Part shown: one piece after another, positions 41,201 through 54,300 of the stretch | Layout of the letters: the number at the start of each line of letters is the position of its first letter | How positions within the stretch are numbered: the stretch's first letter is position 1 | Source: Callipepla californica brunnescens | Taxonomy: Eukaryota; Chordata; Aves; Galliformes; Odontophoridae | Length of the DNA: 64,000 bases | Assembly: GCA_023055505.1 (NCBI GenBank) | Contig: JALIRH010000039.1 | Location: forward strand, 1 to 64,000 | Direction of reading: 5' to 3' | Notes under the pieces: generated by a model | Seen by the model: only the letters and a program-made list of their open reading frames with translations | What the model was told of the DNA's origin: nothing | Databases searched by the model: none | Position numbers and translations under genes: made by a program

Positions 41201-44200
41201 ATATTACCTTAATTAAAAACACACCTAGGTGGTATGATAACACATACAACTTTGTATATTGTCACTCTACTGTACAGATACCTGCATTTCTGTAAGGCAG
41301 CCTCAGCTGTTAATTCAGCCTTTTCGTATACTGTATGTGTGAGCCACCCCCCCCCCCCCCCCCCCCTTACTTCTGACTCTTTTTGTTTCTAATTCAGATG
41401 ATGCAGTTCTTGGTACTGTGCTCGTGGCTGTATTATTGCCTGTATTTTTGGAGTTTCTTTAGTTTTAATACTTAAATCTAGTTTTGAAATAATGATCACG
41501 CTTCCTCAGCAAAATGCTGCAATGCTTTGGTAAATGTTACTTTCTATGTATTTAAACAGGTGAACATGATAAAAGATGATGGAACGGTTATTCACTTCAA
41601 CAACCCCAAGGTTCAGGCATCCCTTTCTGCTAACACTTTTGCAATTACTGGTCATGCAGAGGCTAAACCGATCACAGAAATGCTTCCAGGCATCTTAAGC
41701 CAGCTTGGTGCTGACAGCTTAACAAGTCTCAGGAAGTTAGCTGAACAATTCCCAAGACAAGGTAGGTCTCAGTGGAATCTTTCACTCATGATTAAAAAAA
41801 AATATACGCAGCCTTAAAATGTTAACCCAAATTTAATAGCAACAAGTGTCACTTAAATAAAAAACATGTTTACTTGTGTTAGCCTCTGTTCTGGAAATAC
41901 TGTGGGAAGAAAATTCAATTTTTCCCCCCCAGGATTCTACATGGGATGCTCTTGGTTTAAAAATCAAACTGAAAGAAGTAATTTAAGTCAGGTGTGCTGT
42001 AACTACAGGTGCACAGCTGTGTATGACAGAGTATTTAGGAAAAACAAAAGTAGCAGAAGTTTTGCCTAGAAAATCTCAACAGGTTCTCTTTGTCAGGGCA
42101 CTGATTCTGGTTTATAAATGTTTTTGTTGTATACTGTATTGTGCAGTATTGCTAGATTAAAGAAAATGCCTTTTATTGTTAGAAAGATGGATCATCGTAA
42201 TCATACTTTATAATAACATCAGTAGCAATAATTCTTTACAGAAAGTCAGCTTTAAATTAGGTGGACCAATGAGAAGAAATAAGTTTTTGCATTTCAGATG
42301 ACTTCTAGCACAGTTGAAGATCCATGACTTACAGATGAGTAGCTTTCATGTAGGACCTTTGTTGCAGAAATGCTTATTTTATGATTGTGGACTCTTGGCA
42401 ATTGAATGTATTTGAAATTGATATGATTTTTATGATGGTGTCACTGCATCAATGGGCAAGAGAAGAGCCACTGATGTTGCCTGTCTGGACTGGAGCAAGG
42501 CCTTTGACATGGTACCCCCACAACATCCTTCTGTCCAAGTTGGAAAGATATGGATTTGTTGGGTCCACTGTTCAATGGAATTGAACTAGCTGCAAAATTG
42601 GAGCCATTGACCACCATTCTCTGGACCTGTCTGGATGGAGATCAGTGATGAGGGTTGACCCGCAGGGGTCAGTGCTGGGGCGAATATTCTTTAGTATCTT
42701 CATCAGTGACGCTGACAGCTGGGTTGAGTGTACCTTCAGCAAGTTTGTTGATGTCACCAAGCTGTGGGGTGTGGTTAGCACACCAGAGGGAGGGAATGCC
42801 ATCCAGAGGGACTCAGGCAGGCTTGAGCAGTGGGCCCAGGTGAACCTCATGAGGTTCAACAAATCCAAATGCACGGGATCTTGCATGTGGCTCTAAGGCA
42901 GCTCTTGCTACCAATGCAAGCTGAGGGATGAAAGGACTGAGTGCAGCCCTTCTGAACAAGACCCGGGGGTACTGGTGAATGGGAAGGTGGGCAAGAGCAG
43001 CAGTGTGCCCTCACAGCCCAGAAAGCCAACTGTATCTGGGGCTGCATCAAAAGAAGTGTCACCAGGTCGAGGGAGGTGATCCTGCCTCTCGTCTCTGCAC
43101 TGGTTTGGCCTCACCCTGGAGTTCTGTGCCCAGATGTGGGTCCTCAGTTCAGGAGAGGTGCTGACCTCTTGGAGTGTGTCCAGGGGAGGGACATAAAAAT
43201 GATCCATGGGATGGAATACAAGGACAAGCTGAGAGAGCTGGGGCTATTCAGCATGGAGAAGGGAAGGCTGCAAGGTGACCTGATATCGGCCTGTCAGTAT
43301 CTAAATGGGAGATACAGGAAAGAAAGGGACAGACTCTTTATCAGGGTCTGTGATGACAGAACTAGAAATGGCTTCAAGATTATAAAGAGGGTAGATCTAG
43401 GTTGGATATAACAAAAATGTCTTCTACAGTGAGGATGATGAGGAACAGGTTACCCAGTGATTTGGTTCATGCCCCATCTCTAGAGACTTTGAAGGTAAGA
43501 GTGTATCAGGCCCTGGGCAACCTGATCTAGCAGTGGTGTCCGTGGTCATTGTAGGGGAGTTGGACTAGACTGGCTTTACAGATCCCTTCCAGCTCTAAGG
43601 ATTCTTTGATTCTGTGTGTTGGTCCCAGATGGATAGAATATTATTGTATTAAAACAGCTGGCTTCAGTTAGTCACATATGGTCACATTTGGTTTTTGTAA
43701 TTTGATCTTTTGTTAGCTCTGCATTAATATGGCTAGGCATTTGAAAATGGCTGTGTCAATATTTTGGTATAAGAACATTCACAAATAGGTCTTCTGGCTG
43801 TGCTGATGACTGTTGATATTCCAGTCTCTTGAGTGTTTGTTTCTCACGGGGTGAGCAGTATAGAGGGGAATGCCTCCTGTTTTCACTAGTATATTATGTC
43901 TTTGTTGTGTGGCTGTCCCTAATTCTGTATGATGAGAACTCAACACCAGATTTCTTTTTACAGTGTTGGACAGTAAAGCACCAAAATCTGAAGATATTGA
44001 CGAAGAGGATGATGATGTCCCAGGTAAACCTTATTCATTTAGCTGTCCATTGTTCATGTGCATGTATTTAATCCATGCATTTAAATACCTTGCTCTTGAT
44101 GTGATTATTCCTCTCGATTGGTGAGAGAGGCTTAATAAGCTTGTATCATAGTCTTAGTTTGTTGAGAAACTTTCATTCCAAGTTGTTAGCTTATCAACTG

Positions 44201-44697
44201 ATAACTGTAGATTACCGCATTACTTTAAGTGCATCAGTATAGTGTCTTAGCTAAAACAACAAACTGATGACCCACATTTTCAGGTTTGGCAATGGGCTTG
44301 AGGCTTGCATAAAAATGCACAGGTCTCTTCAAAGTTTTCTCCTTCCTGAGTGCAGTGGTAAGTGGTTGCTCAACTAGAGGTAGTTGAGCAGGTGTGATTC
44401 AAGAATCACCTGCATCTAGTGGAGCACCTCTTACTTTGTGTTAGAACCTCCACTCTGAGAGTTCCTGGATGTCTGCTGCTTTGCATATATTCAGATTTTT
44501 TTTTTTAAAGCTATTTCAAATCCCACTAGAAAACCAAACAAGAAAAGTATATATGTGACTATCTTAACATTTCATATAATGAATGCATTTTCATTAAACT
44601 GTGAAGTTGTTTCTGGGCATCGCTGTATTAAATATCTTCATCTCTTTCAGATCTCGTAGAAAACTTTGATGAAGCATCAAAGAATGAAGCTAACTAA
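38251..44697 (+). CDS. BTF3L4: Basic transcription factor 3-like 4, NAC-beta-type protein, five coding exons
   Basis: BTF3L4 is a BTF3/NAC-beta family protein. NAC-beta pairs with NAC-alpha at the ribosome exit site to guard nascent chains; BTF3L4 itself is less studied. Coding exons are 38251-38304, 39132-39245, 41560-41761, 43964-44023 and 44651-44697, with a non-coding exon near 37,310-37,383. All borders are GT/AG and the phases fit. They total 477 bp, or 158 residues. The start [18 protein letters not shown], the RRKKKVVHR basic stretch (the ribosome-binding type motif), the NAC domain at about residues 33-98 and the acidic tail ending NEAN identify BTF3L4 rather than BTF3. By eye the protein seems unchanged from the mammalian one. 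Intron 4 holds a CR1 element and intron 3 a 20-C run. Confidence 0.97.
41347..41366 (+). repeat. Poly(C) run of 20 in BTF3L4 intron 3
   Basis: Twenty consecutive C. The opposite strand is a G20 run that could fold as a quadruplex and is prone to length error in sequencing. Confidence 0.95.
42440..43617 (+). mobile_element. CR1 LINE, 5'-truncated, in BTF3L4 intron 4
   Basis: The plus-strand translation gives broken CR1 ORF2: a [10 protein letters not shown] motif near 42,480, a [10 protein letters not shown] segment near 42,737, then [17 protein letters not shown] near 42,823-42,872. The 3' end has the typical CR1 sequence with CTGGGCAACCTGATCTAG and ends in GATTCTTTGATTCTGT, the imperfect 8-bp CR1 terminal repeat. 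Several frameshifts make it inactive. Confidence 0.9.
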
Positions 44698-44928
44698 ATC
44701 AGTAATAGTTCTGGAAGCTGGCATGGACTAGATTTAAGAAATCAGCTATGTGGTTCCAAAGTTTTAAAGAAACAGAGAACATCATCTGTTAATAGTTCAG
44801 TAATATAAATATTTTGTATTTTTATGATACTGTTTGTTCAGCATTTTCTGTCAGTTGATTTTGCATTTTGCACTTACTCCCAGGATCTACTCTTTTGGTC
44901 ACAACAAAAATGTCAGTGCAGTTGGAGG

Positions 44929-44955
44929 GGTGTGTGCATGTGCGTGCGTGCGTGG
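44929..44955 (+). repeat. TG/CG-alternating simple repeat
   Basis: GTGTGTGCATGTGCGTGCGTGCG in BTF3L4 3' UTR sequence; alternating purine-pyrimidine, able to form Z-DNA. Confidence 0.7.
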
Positions 44956-45028
44956 CTGTACATATAGTGGAGAACAAATTGGAGAACACTTCAATTTAAC
45001 CATCTCCCCTTTTCTTTTGAAAGAAAAA

Positions 45029-45034
45029 AATAAA
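45029..45034 (+). terminator. BTF3L4: Candidate proximal BTF3L4 poly(A) signal (AATAAA)
   Basis: First canonical AATAAA downstream of the stop codon, 332 bp after it, followed by TG/T-rich sequence. Confidence 0.55.
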
Positions 45035-48000
45035 ATGAATCTCCAGCATTGTTACTTTTGATTATCACCGAATATTACACAGAAGGAGTAAGGTTAATAG
45101 TTTTGTCCACGTTTTGTGACCTGAAGGTGTTATCCCATGTAAAATTTGGGTTTAGTTTGGGTTAACTGTTGTACTTGAAGATACTTATCCCTGTTGAAAT
45201 GTATACGGTATTGGTTATTAAGCTTATGCTGATGCCCACGTGTTACCTTAGACGAGCTGTTTTACCAGCTTGTTAGGTACAGTAACTTTCTAAAAGAGAA
45301 ATCTTGGTCCCAGCAAACTGTTCTTTTTTCCCCTCCTTTCTCAGCTTACTTTCTCATTTCCTTCGTTTTTTGAGACAAGCTGATGTTTGACTCCTTTTGC
45401 ATAGACATAGTGATATGTTCTCCTGATGGACATGTAGAGTATACTAGGTCAAAATGAGAACAAACCCCTTGGTTTTCTACCGTCAGGTCACTTGGAGGTC
45501 TAGTTGGTAATAATCCAGTGCACCAGTTTTGCACAGTAACAGATTTTTGCTTGAATAACTTCAGGCTGTTCTCTTGGCATGACTGCATTTACTAGCAGCT
45601 GATGATCCACTGTTGCTCTTATGGCACTAGAAATTAAATGCACCATGTGAGCAATGTTTAAGGTGGGCAGAAGTTGTTGACAATTTGCCTTGCTTCCTGC
45701 TGGGCTGTTCGTGCGATGACTAGCTCTAAAGGGACTTTTTTTTTTTTATTGCCTGTATTTTACCTTTGCCTATAACCTACCTCTAGGTTTGGTGTCATCT
45801 ATTTTAGTAGCTTACTAAAACCCATAAATGCTCCTTGGGCATAAAGAGGACACTGGGAGGTACCGCTGGTACAGTGCAGTATTTATGACCTTCCTTAAAA
45901 ATGCTTAATGTGAACCTGATTTCTTAGAGGCTCTGTCAAGGTTCTTGATGTTACATGCATTACGGTATAGTTAGACATCATTGTAACCTGTGTCAGGGGC
46001 AGCTGTGGCTTAAGAAAGCCGTTCTTTTCTCCTCTACATTTGTCACTCAACTATGGCTTAATTGGAACATATCAGCTTTTTTATGTAGGTTCATATGCTG
46101 TAGAACTGTAAAAGTACAAAGTAAACAGTACATGAGTCTGGTGACATCATGATAAAACCATGAAAGCAGAGCTGAAGTGGCTTGTCATCTGAACTCATTT
46201 TATGGTTCTTGTCATTTTTTCTGTTATATTTTATATACTACATGGATCTTGCTACGAAATAAAACAGCAGTACAAAGGAGGAGAAGTTCCCTCTTGTGTG
46301 TTGTCTCTTGTAGCTGAGGAACAGCAAGTAAATGCAGCCACTGTTTTAAACAGTGATACACCCTTGCTGACAGCTACTGAGGAAGATGCATGCAGGATTA
46401 GGGAGGATCCAGTTAGAACTTTAGGATTTCACTCTTTCATATACCCACACTCCTGTTTTCCCTGCAGTATTGAGTGGAACTTTGGTTTGTTGTATGGTTA
46501 ATCTTGAATCAGCTGCAGGTTCTTCTGTTGAGATGGAAGATGCTTCTTCATTAGTGTGCACAGGCACGCTGGGCTGCCTTTTGCTGCTTTTGAAAGCTCA
46601 AAGCAAATGAAGGATATGAAGAAACATGTATTTGTAGTGTTCTGCCATTTGCTTAAGGGGCGTGAGAGGAGAACTATTCAAAGTAGCAATTGTGCTGAGC
46701 TTATGTATGAGATATCCCCCTTGCTCCAGATGCTAATCAGATACTGAGAATCTGTGCTCAACACTTTCTGATGTAGCAAGTGTATGGAAAGTAATTCTGT
46801 GAGAGGTTAAGAGTAAGTGATGGATTCCGTAAACTTGTACAGTTAAACTTCCTAATTCCTACAAAATGCTCATTTAAGTTTTGTTCTAGGTCATGGTAAC
46901 TTACACGTTAAACCACCATTCTTTCCTGTGTTTGACAACCAGTAAACTAACTAAATATGCTAGCTTATGTCGTTATCAGTTTTCTCACTGTACCTGAAAA
47001 CAGTCAACCACTTATGATTTGCTGCTGGAAATACTAGAGCTTATCAATCATTAAACTGATTTTAATTAAAAGTAACCCATCAAGGCTCTTGTGGGAGAAG
47101 CTATTTTTCTTCATGTTTATTCATGGTGTTACTCAAACAGTGTTTGTAAATTCTGGTGGGATGCAGAGTTAAGAATAGCTCGTGTTGCTGCAGGGAAAGC
47201 TCCACCATGAGGTGGACAGGTGGTGCATCAAAATGTTCTCTGCTTGGCTTGAAGCTTTGTAACCACTGTACTTCTGTGGTGAGTTTGCTCACTGCTTAAA
47301 CACTGACATATGAAAGGTATCAATGAAGTTACTGACGTACTAAAAATCTTGGTAGTGACTTAAAATAGTACTGGAAAGAGCAGAATGTAGGTAGAAACTT
47401 CTGTTGGGCTGTATACAAGAATCAAAGCTGAATCACAGAAGGCTGAAAGAATCAAGAACTTGGCAAATTTTTGAGACTGCAAACGCTAGTGTTCTCCTTC
47501 AGTAGGCTGCCAGTACATTTGTGTATTTCCCTAGTAAATACAAAGGGGAAATGTGTGACTTGCTGGCCTCATGCAAGATGGATGGCACTAGTTACCTCCA
47601 GCCAGCGGTGCTGGGAGCTTGGCGTACTCAGAGAGGGTGAGGGGTTTTCTCAGGCAGCACTGGCTAATAAGTTGAGTTTGCACATGAGTGTTAGTAGGGT
47701 GGGAGGAATTGATACAAAATCATTTGACAGCTGTTTGTTTAGAAATGGGGCTTGGGTGAATTCACTGTTTGTCAACTTTCTGTGGGAATTAGGAAATCCC
47801 TTCTGCCAGAATCTTAACAAATAATGTTTTGGATTCAGTATTCAGAAAATAAGCACTCGAGGTCCCAGTGGTTCCTTTTCTGAGTGGTGTGCTGAATGAT
47901 CAGTGTATTGCTGTTACGGGAAAGAACTGAGGCAGCTAACAACATAGTGTAAAGCTGTTCTATGCGAGAGTTGAATTAATGGCTCTCCCGAGGAGACCCT

Positions 48001-48354
48001 AGTGAGGATTATCCTGGGGCTTCCCTGGAATCGGATCACACTGCTCCAGAGAGCAGGGACCTATGAAGGTTCTTAACAAACTGTCCTGTAGGTGAAAGGT
48101 GGGTGAGCAAACGATTCCACTGGCCCTTGAGATCAGCCTCTTTTTGTTACTTGAAGGCAGTAGTGTTTTGTTCAGCAAGGAGACCAGGTTATTCTGCAGA
48201 TCAAGATGACACTAATTAGTTAAACGATCCTCGTTTTGTAATGGAACAAATGAAATGATTCACAGAGAAGTGCATCGCAGCAGCCTTAGCAACTTCATGG
48301 AAGTGATAACATAAGTAAGGGGAATGGTTATTCGCATTGAACTATTTCTTTTCC

Positions 48355-48360
48355 AATAAA
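48355..48360 (+). terminator. BTF3L4: Candidate distal BTF3L4 poly(A) signal (AATAAA)
   Basis: AATAAA followed at once by a GT- and T-rich stretch. It would give a 3' UTR of about 3.7 kb, similar to the long mammalian BTF3L4 transcript. Other AATAAA sites (46,258 and 49,789) are possible. No coding sequence lies between 44,698 and here. Confidence 0.4.
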
Positions 48361-51300
48361 GTAATTTTTATTTTTTATTTTTCCCCCTTTTCAAAGACCA
48401 TTTTGCAGACACTGAAGAACTTCACGGATTTATTCAGAAACATGGGGGCTGCAGTGCCAGTCAAGAATTCAGGTAGCCAAGCAGAGCAAGTGAAGACTAA
48501 CTCTAAAATCGGTCTTGCTGGTATGTGGAAGCTTGGGTTTACGCATAGAGTGTAGTAATTGGGAGCTGGGCTTTTATTTGGACTCTGGCACTGTATTTGG
48601 CAAAAAGAAACAAATGCATACATCTTTGAGTGCCTTAGTTTGCCTTCATTTTGGGAGCACTGCCCTTCCTCATACAAGTATGTGGTATGTAAATTAATGA
48701 ATAAACAGTCTGGCTGGCTCTTGAGAGTAAAGGGCTGCATCTGCAAACGTTACGAAAGGCTCCTTCCACATGGTAAGCACATACTGTTGGGCCAACAGTC
48801 CTATTAAATACTCCCTCATTAAACAACAGACCCATGGTTTGCTCAGACACCATTTTCTCTAGGCAACCTGGTATCTCAGAGTCTCAAATACTGTACAGCA
48901 TTTCTCTGAATTCTTTCTTGCAGATGGACTTCACAAATATGTTGAATCTGTTGATCCTTAGAGTAAAAAGAGATTATTAAAGGCTCCAACGAGCAGATAA
49001 AGAATACTATAGCAAAAGCTAAAACAAAAAACCCTATATTCTGTGGTGTTTTGAGTTAGTGTATTATATTCCAACTGATAAGTTATGTGACCTCTCAGCC
49101 TTTCTCACAGCATCCTTGCGACAGCTATAGTAACTGCTTATGGCAAAAAGTAATATCAGAAAGTATTTAATGTATTTTTAGATTGTCTGATGCAACATAG
49201 CATACAAAGAGGAGCCCGTGCTGCATGGCCAGCTTTCTCCAGACACTAAGAAGTGTTGTGCAAACTGCGTATTCAGAACATCAGATCTGAATCCAGATGT
49301 GAAGCTGGAAATTTCCAAATGATGCACATTATTGCCAGACATAGGTAAGTGAAAACTTCAGATCTCAACAAATTGTCAGCACCTTTGTATGCCAGGAGTG
49401 AAGCTCGATGAAAGCCCTGCACCAATCTAATGCTTCCTCACCACTGAGAGATAAATAGGCCTTGCTTTGCTTTCTCTAGCACCAGAAGTAGCAGCTAATC
49501 TGTGAGGCCAACTGTTTCAGCTTGCTCAGCTGGTTGCAAATGACTTCTTTTTGTTGTTAGTTTTCACTTTCCTGTTAAAGCTGACCACATTGCGGTTGTA
49601 TTCACGTGCTAAAAGCTTGATAGTTAGTTTTAGCTGGTTCACTCCGCTTGTGAAACTGCATCCTGCACCTTGGCAGCAGTGTTTGAGCTTGCAGGTCCCA
49701 CAGATTCCTGCAGAGGAAGCTGTGTGTTCAGAGCCCATCTGGTTGTCTTTCCTTACCACCCGACAGAAGGCTGTACCTTTAACTTTCTGCTAAATAAATG
49801 CTAACCTTCCTTTAAAGGAAAGCATCTGCACTGCAGTCCTTCTGGGCAGGCTTGGCGGGGGTGACCATCACGTCAATGGGCCTTGCATACTGAACTAGCT
49901 TTTTTACCACTTCTGCTGCTTCTGCCTCTGAGGCTTCTCTTGGCAAGATGGTATAGGAGAGCTTGTGCTGCTGCTGCCAGGATCATACTGAGTTTGGAAG
50001 AAAGGAAGGATTTGCCATATTGATGCCTTGGGCGACCAATCTGGTCAGATTCTGTAACTCAAAGCTTATATTTGAGCTTTCTTTTAATTGTGAAATATGG
50101 GAGTCATAACTGGCAAGCTGGTGCCCGTAACATGGGCTGGATAAACTGAATGCAGAACGACTTCAGCATGCTCTTATTGCACCCACTCTCTGCTCTGTAG
50201 TTGCACAGTGCCCAAAAGCAGCCTTCCCCCAGTGCTCGTTTTGCATGCCTCTTTTTAGAAAGTGAAAAGTGTTGGGGTGGCAGGAATCAAGCCTTTTTCT
50301 GTTCACTGAAAACCTCAGTCAGTAAATAGCTTACAGTGTGAACTTCAGGAAGTTTCCATTTCTGTGACAAGGCCTTGTTTCAAATGGGTTTCTAACGCAT
50401 TGTCTTTAATTGAAAATAGCTGTAACTTTCTTACAGCATTTTCACAATCTCCAGAGAGTAATGACGGAGCTCAAGTTTCTTCCCTGTTCACTTTGAAGCA
50501 TTTACAGAGTGACAGTTGTTATTATTGATGGCTTGCATTTTTTAACGTTTCAAAAAGAACACGGGGCTTGAAGTAATTTTTACTTTGAACAAGGGTTTCC
50601 CACAGCCTGGTTTCTGCAGCTTGACTGAAAGATACCAGCATTACTCAGAATCTGCTGCTGGATTTTTCAGTATTTTGCTGTTTTTACTCAAAAGAAATGT
50701 CAATTTTCTGAAAAATAAGGAGCATATTATGTTTTCCAGTCTTTTCTACATCTATTTTCTCTCTGCCTCATAGTTTCTGTGTAGTAAATTATTAACACAG
50801 CAATATTATAACTTTTATTTGTTCTCTTGCCCTTTGAGTTGCAGAATTGCTTTCATTGGCAGTTTTTACTGAGAAACTGTGTTAGCCACTTCCAACTTTG
50901 AAATTGTAACAGTTTATCCCATTTCACGGTGATTTTCCAGCTCAGTTCTGTAAGGCTTGAAATGGGTTATCCGCAAAGAATATTCCATCCATTCTTTTAT
51001 TTTAAAGGCCACAATTCAAATTTGAAGGGATAACCTAGCTATTGTTTCTACTGATGTGTTGCTTCCTGATGAGTTTGTTAAATTACGGATAATTTGTATA
51101 ACGCAGTATTGGTCACTGAGAACTTGGTGACTTTGGTGAGCAGCACTGCTTGCTCTGTGGGATCATACAGTGGAATATCACTGGTGTCTTAACTGATAGA
51201 TTTTTCCATGTCTACTTTTTTCTAGTTTAAATCTGCACAATATTCTGAGTTTGCAGTAAGCTTTAATAAAAGGTCTACATGTCTTTCACCAACATGTTCT

Positions 51301-54300
51301 CAGTGGCTTACAATACTCTCATCAAGAATGTATACTAAGCGCATCTTCCTTTGTAACTACTCGTGTTGTTTTCTTCCTTTATACTCAAGAGTTTGGGCTG
51401 CCTCACATCACAAGGTGTGCAAACACTTGAAAACTGCTTGAGCTCTTATGTTCTTAATGACTCAGACAGCAGTATTTGTCAGGAAAGTGCAGATGAACAA
51501 GTAGCCGTTCTGAACAAGACTTCATACTTTGAATAAACATGAGAACTATTTGTTGTGCGTCTTAGTTTCTCTGCTGAGTCATTAATCTGTTAAGATGTGA
51601 ATGAGATGTGCCTTGATTCAATTTTTGCCCTTCTGTTTAAACTTAGATAAGCCAAGATGAGGGAGATGATGAAATACTTATCTGTAATTAGTCTTATCCT
51701 CCTAAACAGTCCCATGGAAAATAGCTGTGGGAGATGCATTGTCTACCTGATCAATAAAAATGAGCCTTAACAGTTGTTACCGTCATAGTTAAGTAATTCT
51801 GTTAAAGCAAAAATACGTGATCTTTATCAGAACAGAACAATTCTCTGGTTTTGATGTTTTTTCTTTGCTTTCTTTTATCAAGTTTTGTTGTTGTTTTTCT
51901 CTAGATCCAATAGCTTCTTGCTGTATTTACTTTTATGCACTGTGCCTTATTGTATTGGCAAACGTTGAGTTTAATCTTATCCTTGGACGTACCAGTTTTG
52001 TCACACATTCTTAACTACTTTACAGTCACACAGTAAAAATAGGAATGTATGACAGTAGCTCATTCCAGTGACTCTTGGTGGATTCCACAAGATCTTTTCT
52101 TAGATTAAGCTTCCTTCCAAGAACCAGATACTTCAGTGTTTATGTATAGGTACTAACAAACTTCTTGATGAAAAGAAACAAACCACAGAGTCAGTTGGTT
52201 TTGGTGTTTTGTTTTGTTTTGTTTTAAGCACACTCAGAATATCCAGCTAACTGACTTTTCAGTTACAGTTCTGAACAACTTAGAGTCTTCTCATTGAGAT
52301 GTTGAGGAAGTAATTGGGCAGGGCTTCCAAAGTGCTCTGACTCAAGGCATTCCACAAAATCTCAATCGTGTGATTTGGCAAGACATATAAATAACCCTGT
52401 GTTTTTTATAATGATTTTTTTTAATTAGGCCATTTCACCTAGTGAAGAAACGTCCTTTAGCTAGAGCAAGGGGTTGTCACATAGTTACGAAGTCAAAATA
52501 CTGCTACAAGAACAGGATGGTTCAAGTAGAGCCATGAAGTTCATTGAAATAGCAAAGGGAGTGTGTGCAGTCATGACTGTTCCCTCCACCCGTGTACATG
52601 TATGTGATGCAGTGGTAGAGTTTTGTCTGTGATGGTAGGACTGACTGATTCCCTGCTTGCCATCACTACTGACCTAATAAACAACATGATGAAGACTAGC
52701 ATGTGTCTGGCTTTTGTTTTCATGTTTACTAGGAAAAGAACCAACAGGGAAAAGGTCACAACTTTTGAGGAATAATTACTGCCTCGTATTCAGCTTGAAG
52801 ATCTTTTCAGTGATGCCAGTGATATTATTATTTTTTTCACTCGGTGTCTGTATGGCAATGTTTGCTGGATTCCTAACTTGTCATAGAGTCCAATACCACA
52901 CCTGGCAAGTGGGAATTTTAGGTATGCTTGGATGAATAGGGAGAGTAGCACGGGCTGATAATCCAAAAGTTTTGCTGAGACAGCTGCAGTTCATGGGGTA
53001 TTTTCCACCATTAGTGGAAACTGGTATAGCCAATGCCATTCTAGCCATTGTTGAGATAATGTTTGTCCCAGGGTACTCTTTTAGCTATTGAAGGAAGTGG
53101 TGAGGGAGAACGTAACATGCAATTAACACTGTGTCATTGCATTGCTTCATAGGGCTTATTGGATGCTCACTCCTTATGCTGCTTTGTAAATCTGTAAAGA
53201 TACAGGATTAAAGAAGGTCCATTTCCTTGAAGAGCTTAGCATTTAAGGTATAGTCAAATTAATTACAGCAAGTTTTCAGGAGTTTTAAATGTTAGCGTGG
53301 AACTCTGGGCTTCTCTCCGTGCAGAAGCAGCAATAGTGTCCTAGCACAGGAAAACACAGAGAGAAGAATTCATACAGCACACACCTTTGAAATAAAGGTG
53401 AGATCGTTGAACAATCACAATATCGCCAAAATGGTTTTGAGGTATTTCTCATCCTGTCAAAGTGAATCATTCCTGTTTAGTGGTCAGCTTTTGTCTTCTT
53501 ACCTTGTTATACTAAATGGTATTTTACCTAATAAATAATTTCTTGATCTAAGACTTTAGTTACAAAGAACACTCTGAACTCAGCTTAGGAAGCTCTCTAT
53601 TTCCTTTTTAGTGTTTGAAGTCCTTATTGCATAAATTACAGGCCTGAGGAGCTCCTCTTGGTCCTACGCCCAAATTATCTTGAAATCCAATCTCTTATCT
53701 TCTTCTCCAACCTCTAATTTGTTAATCACCTAGACACTGACACATTCATGAAGCTATGAACCCACCCTGCACAGTTTCTCCTGTGTTATCGGGTTGCTTT
53801 CTTGTAGCCTTATCCTTTATTATCCAAGCACTCTGCCTCACATATATATTCCCTTGTTACTATATGACATAAAACTTTGGCTCTGTTTTAGTTTGGTTCT
53901 TTCATTCATCCAAAAGAAAAGATCTTCTTTATGAGGAAGGTGCTCAGCTTTTTTGTATACTGCGGGGGGAGGTGTTTCTTCGTCACTTTTCTTAATGTAA
54001 GCATTCATTTTCCTTTGGAAAGCAAATAGAAACTTTTCTTTCCAACTTTTCAACACAAGGACCATCTTGTTATGAATGTGAGAATGAAAGAGAAGGGCTG
54101 CGCTGTTTTTGCTTCAGTTTAAAGATACTTTTTCTTACCCTTCAAAGGACAGCCTAATTCTATGTTTGGGCAGTCCTTATCTTTTGCTGTCTAGTTCAAT
54201 GTGAGTTATCTGTCCATTTCACTTAGGTCTGCATTCTTCTGCTTTGCTACAATTTATGCAAAACTTATTTCTATAAAATAATTTAAAAGTCTGTCCAATA

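Noticed and set aside
48404..48960. Two exon-like pieces (TTTTGCAG at 48,404 and TTCTTGCAG ending at 48,931 followed by a short frame to a stop)
   Set aside because: Good acceptors, but the peptides are short, unknown and not joined by matching donors that I can see. They may be chance or part of a non-coding transcript.
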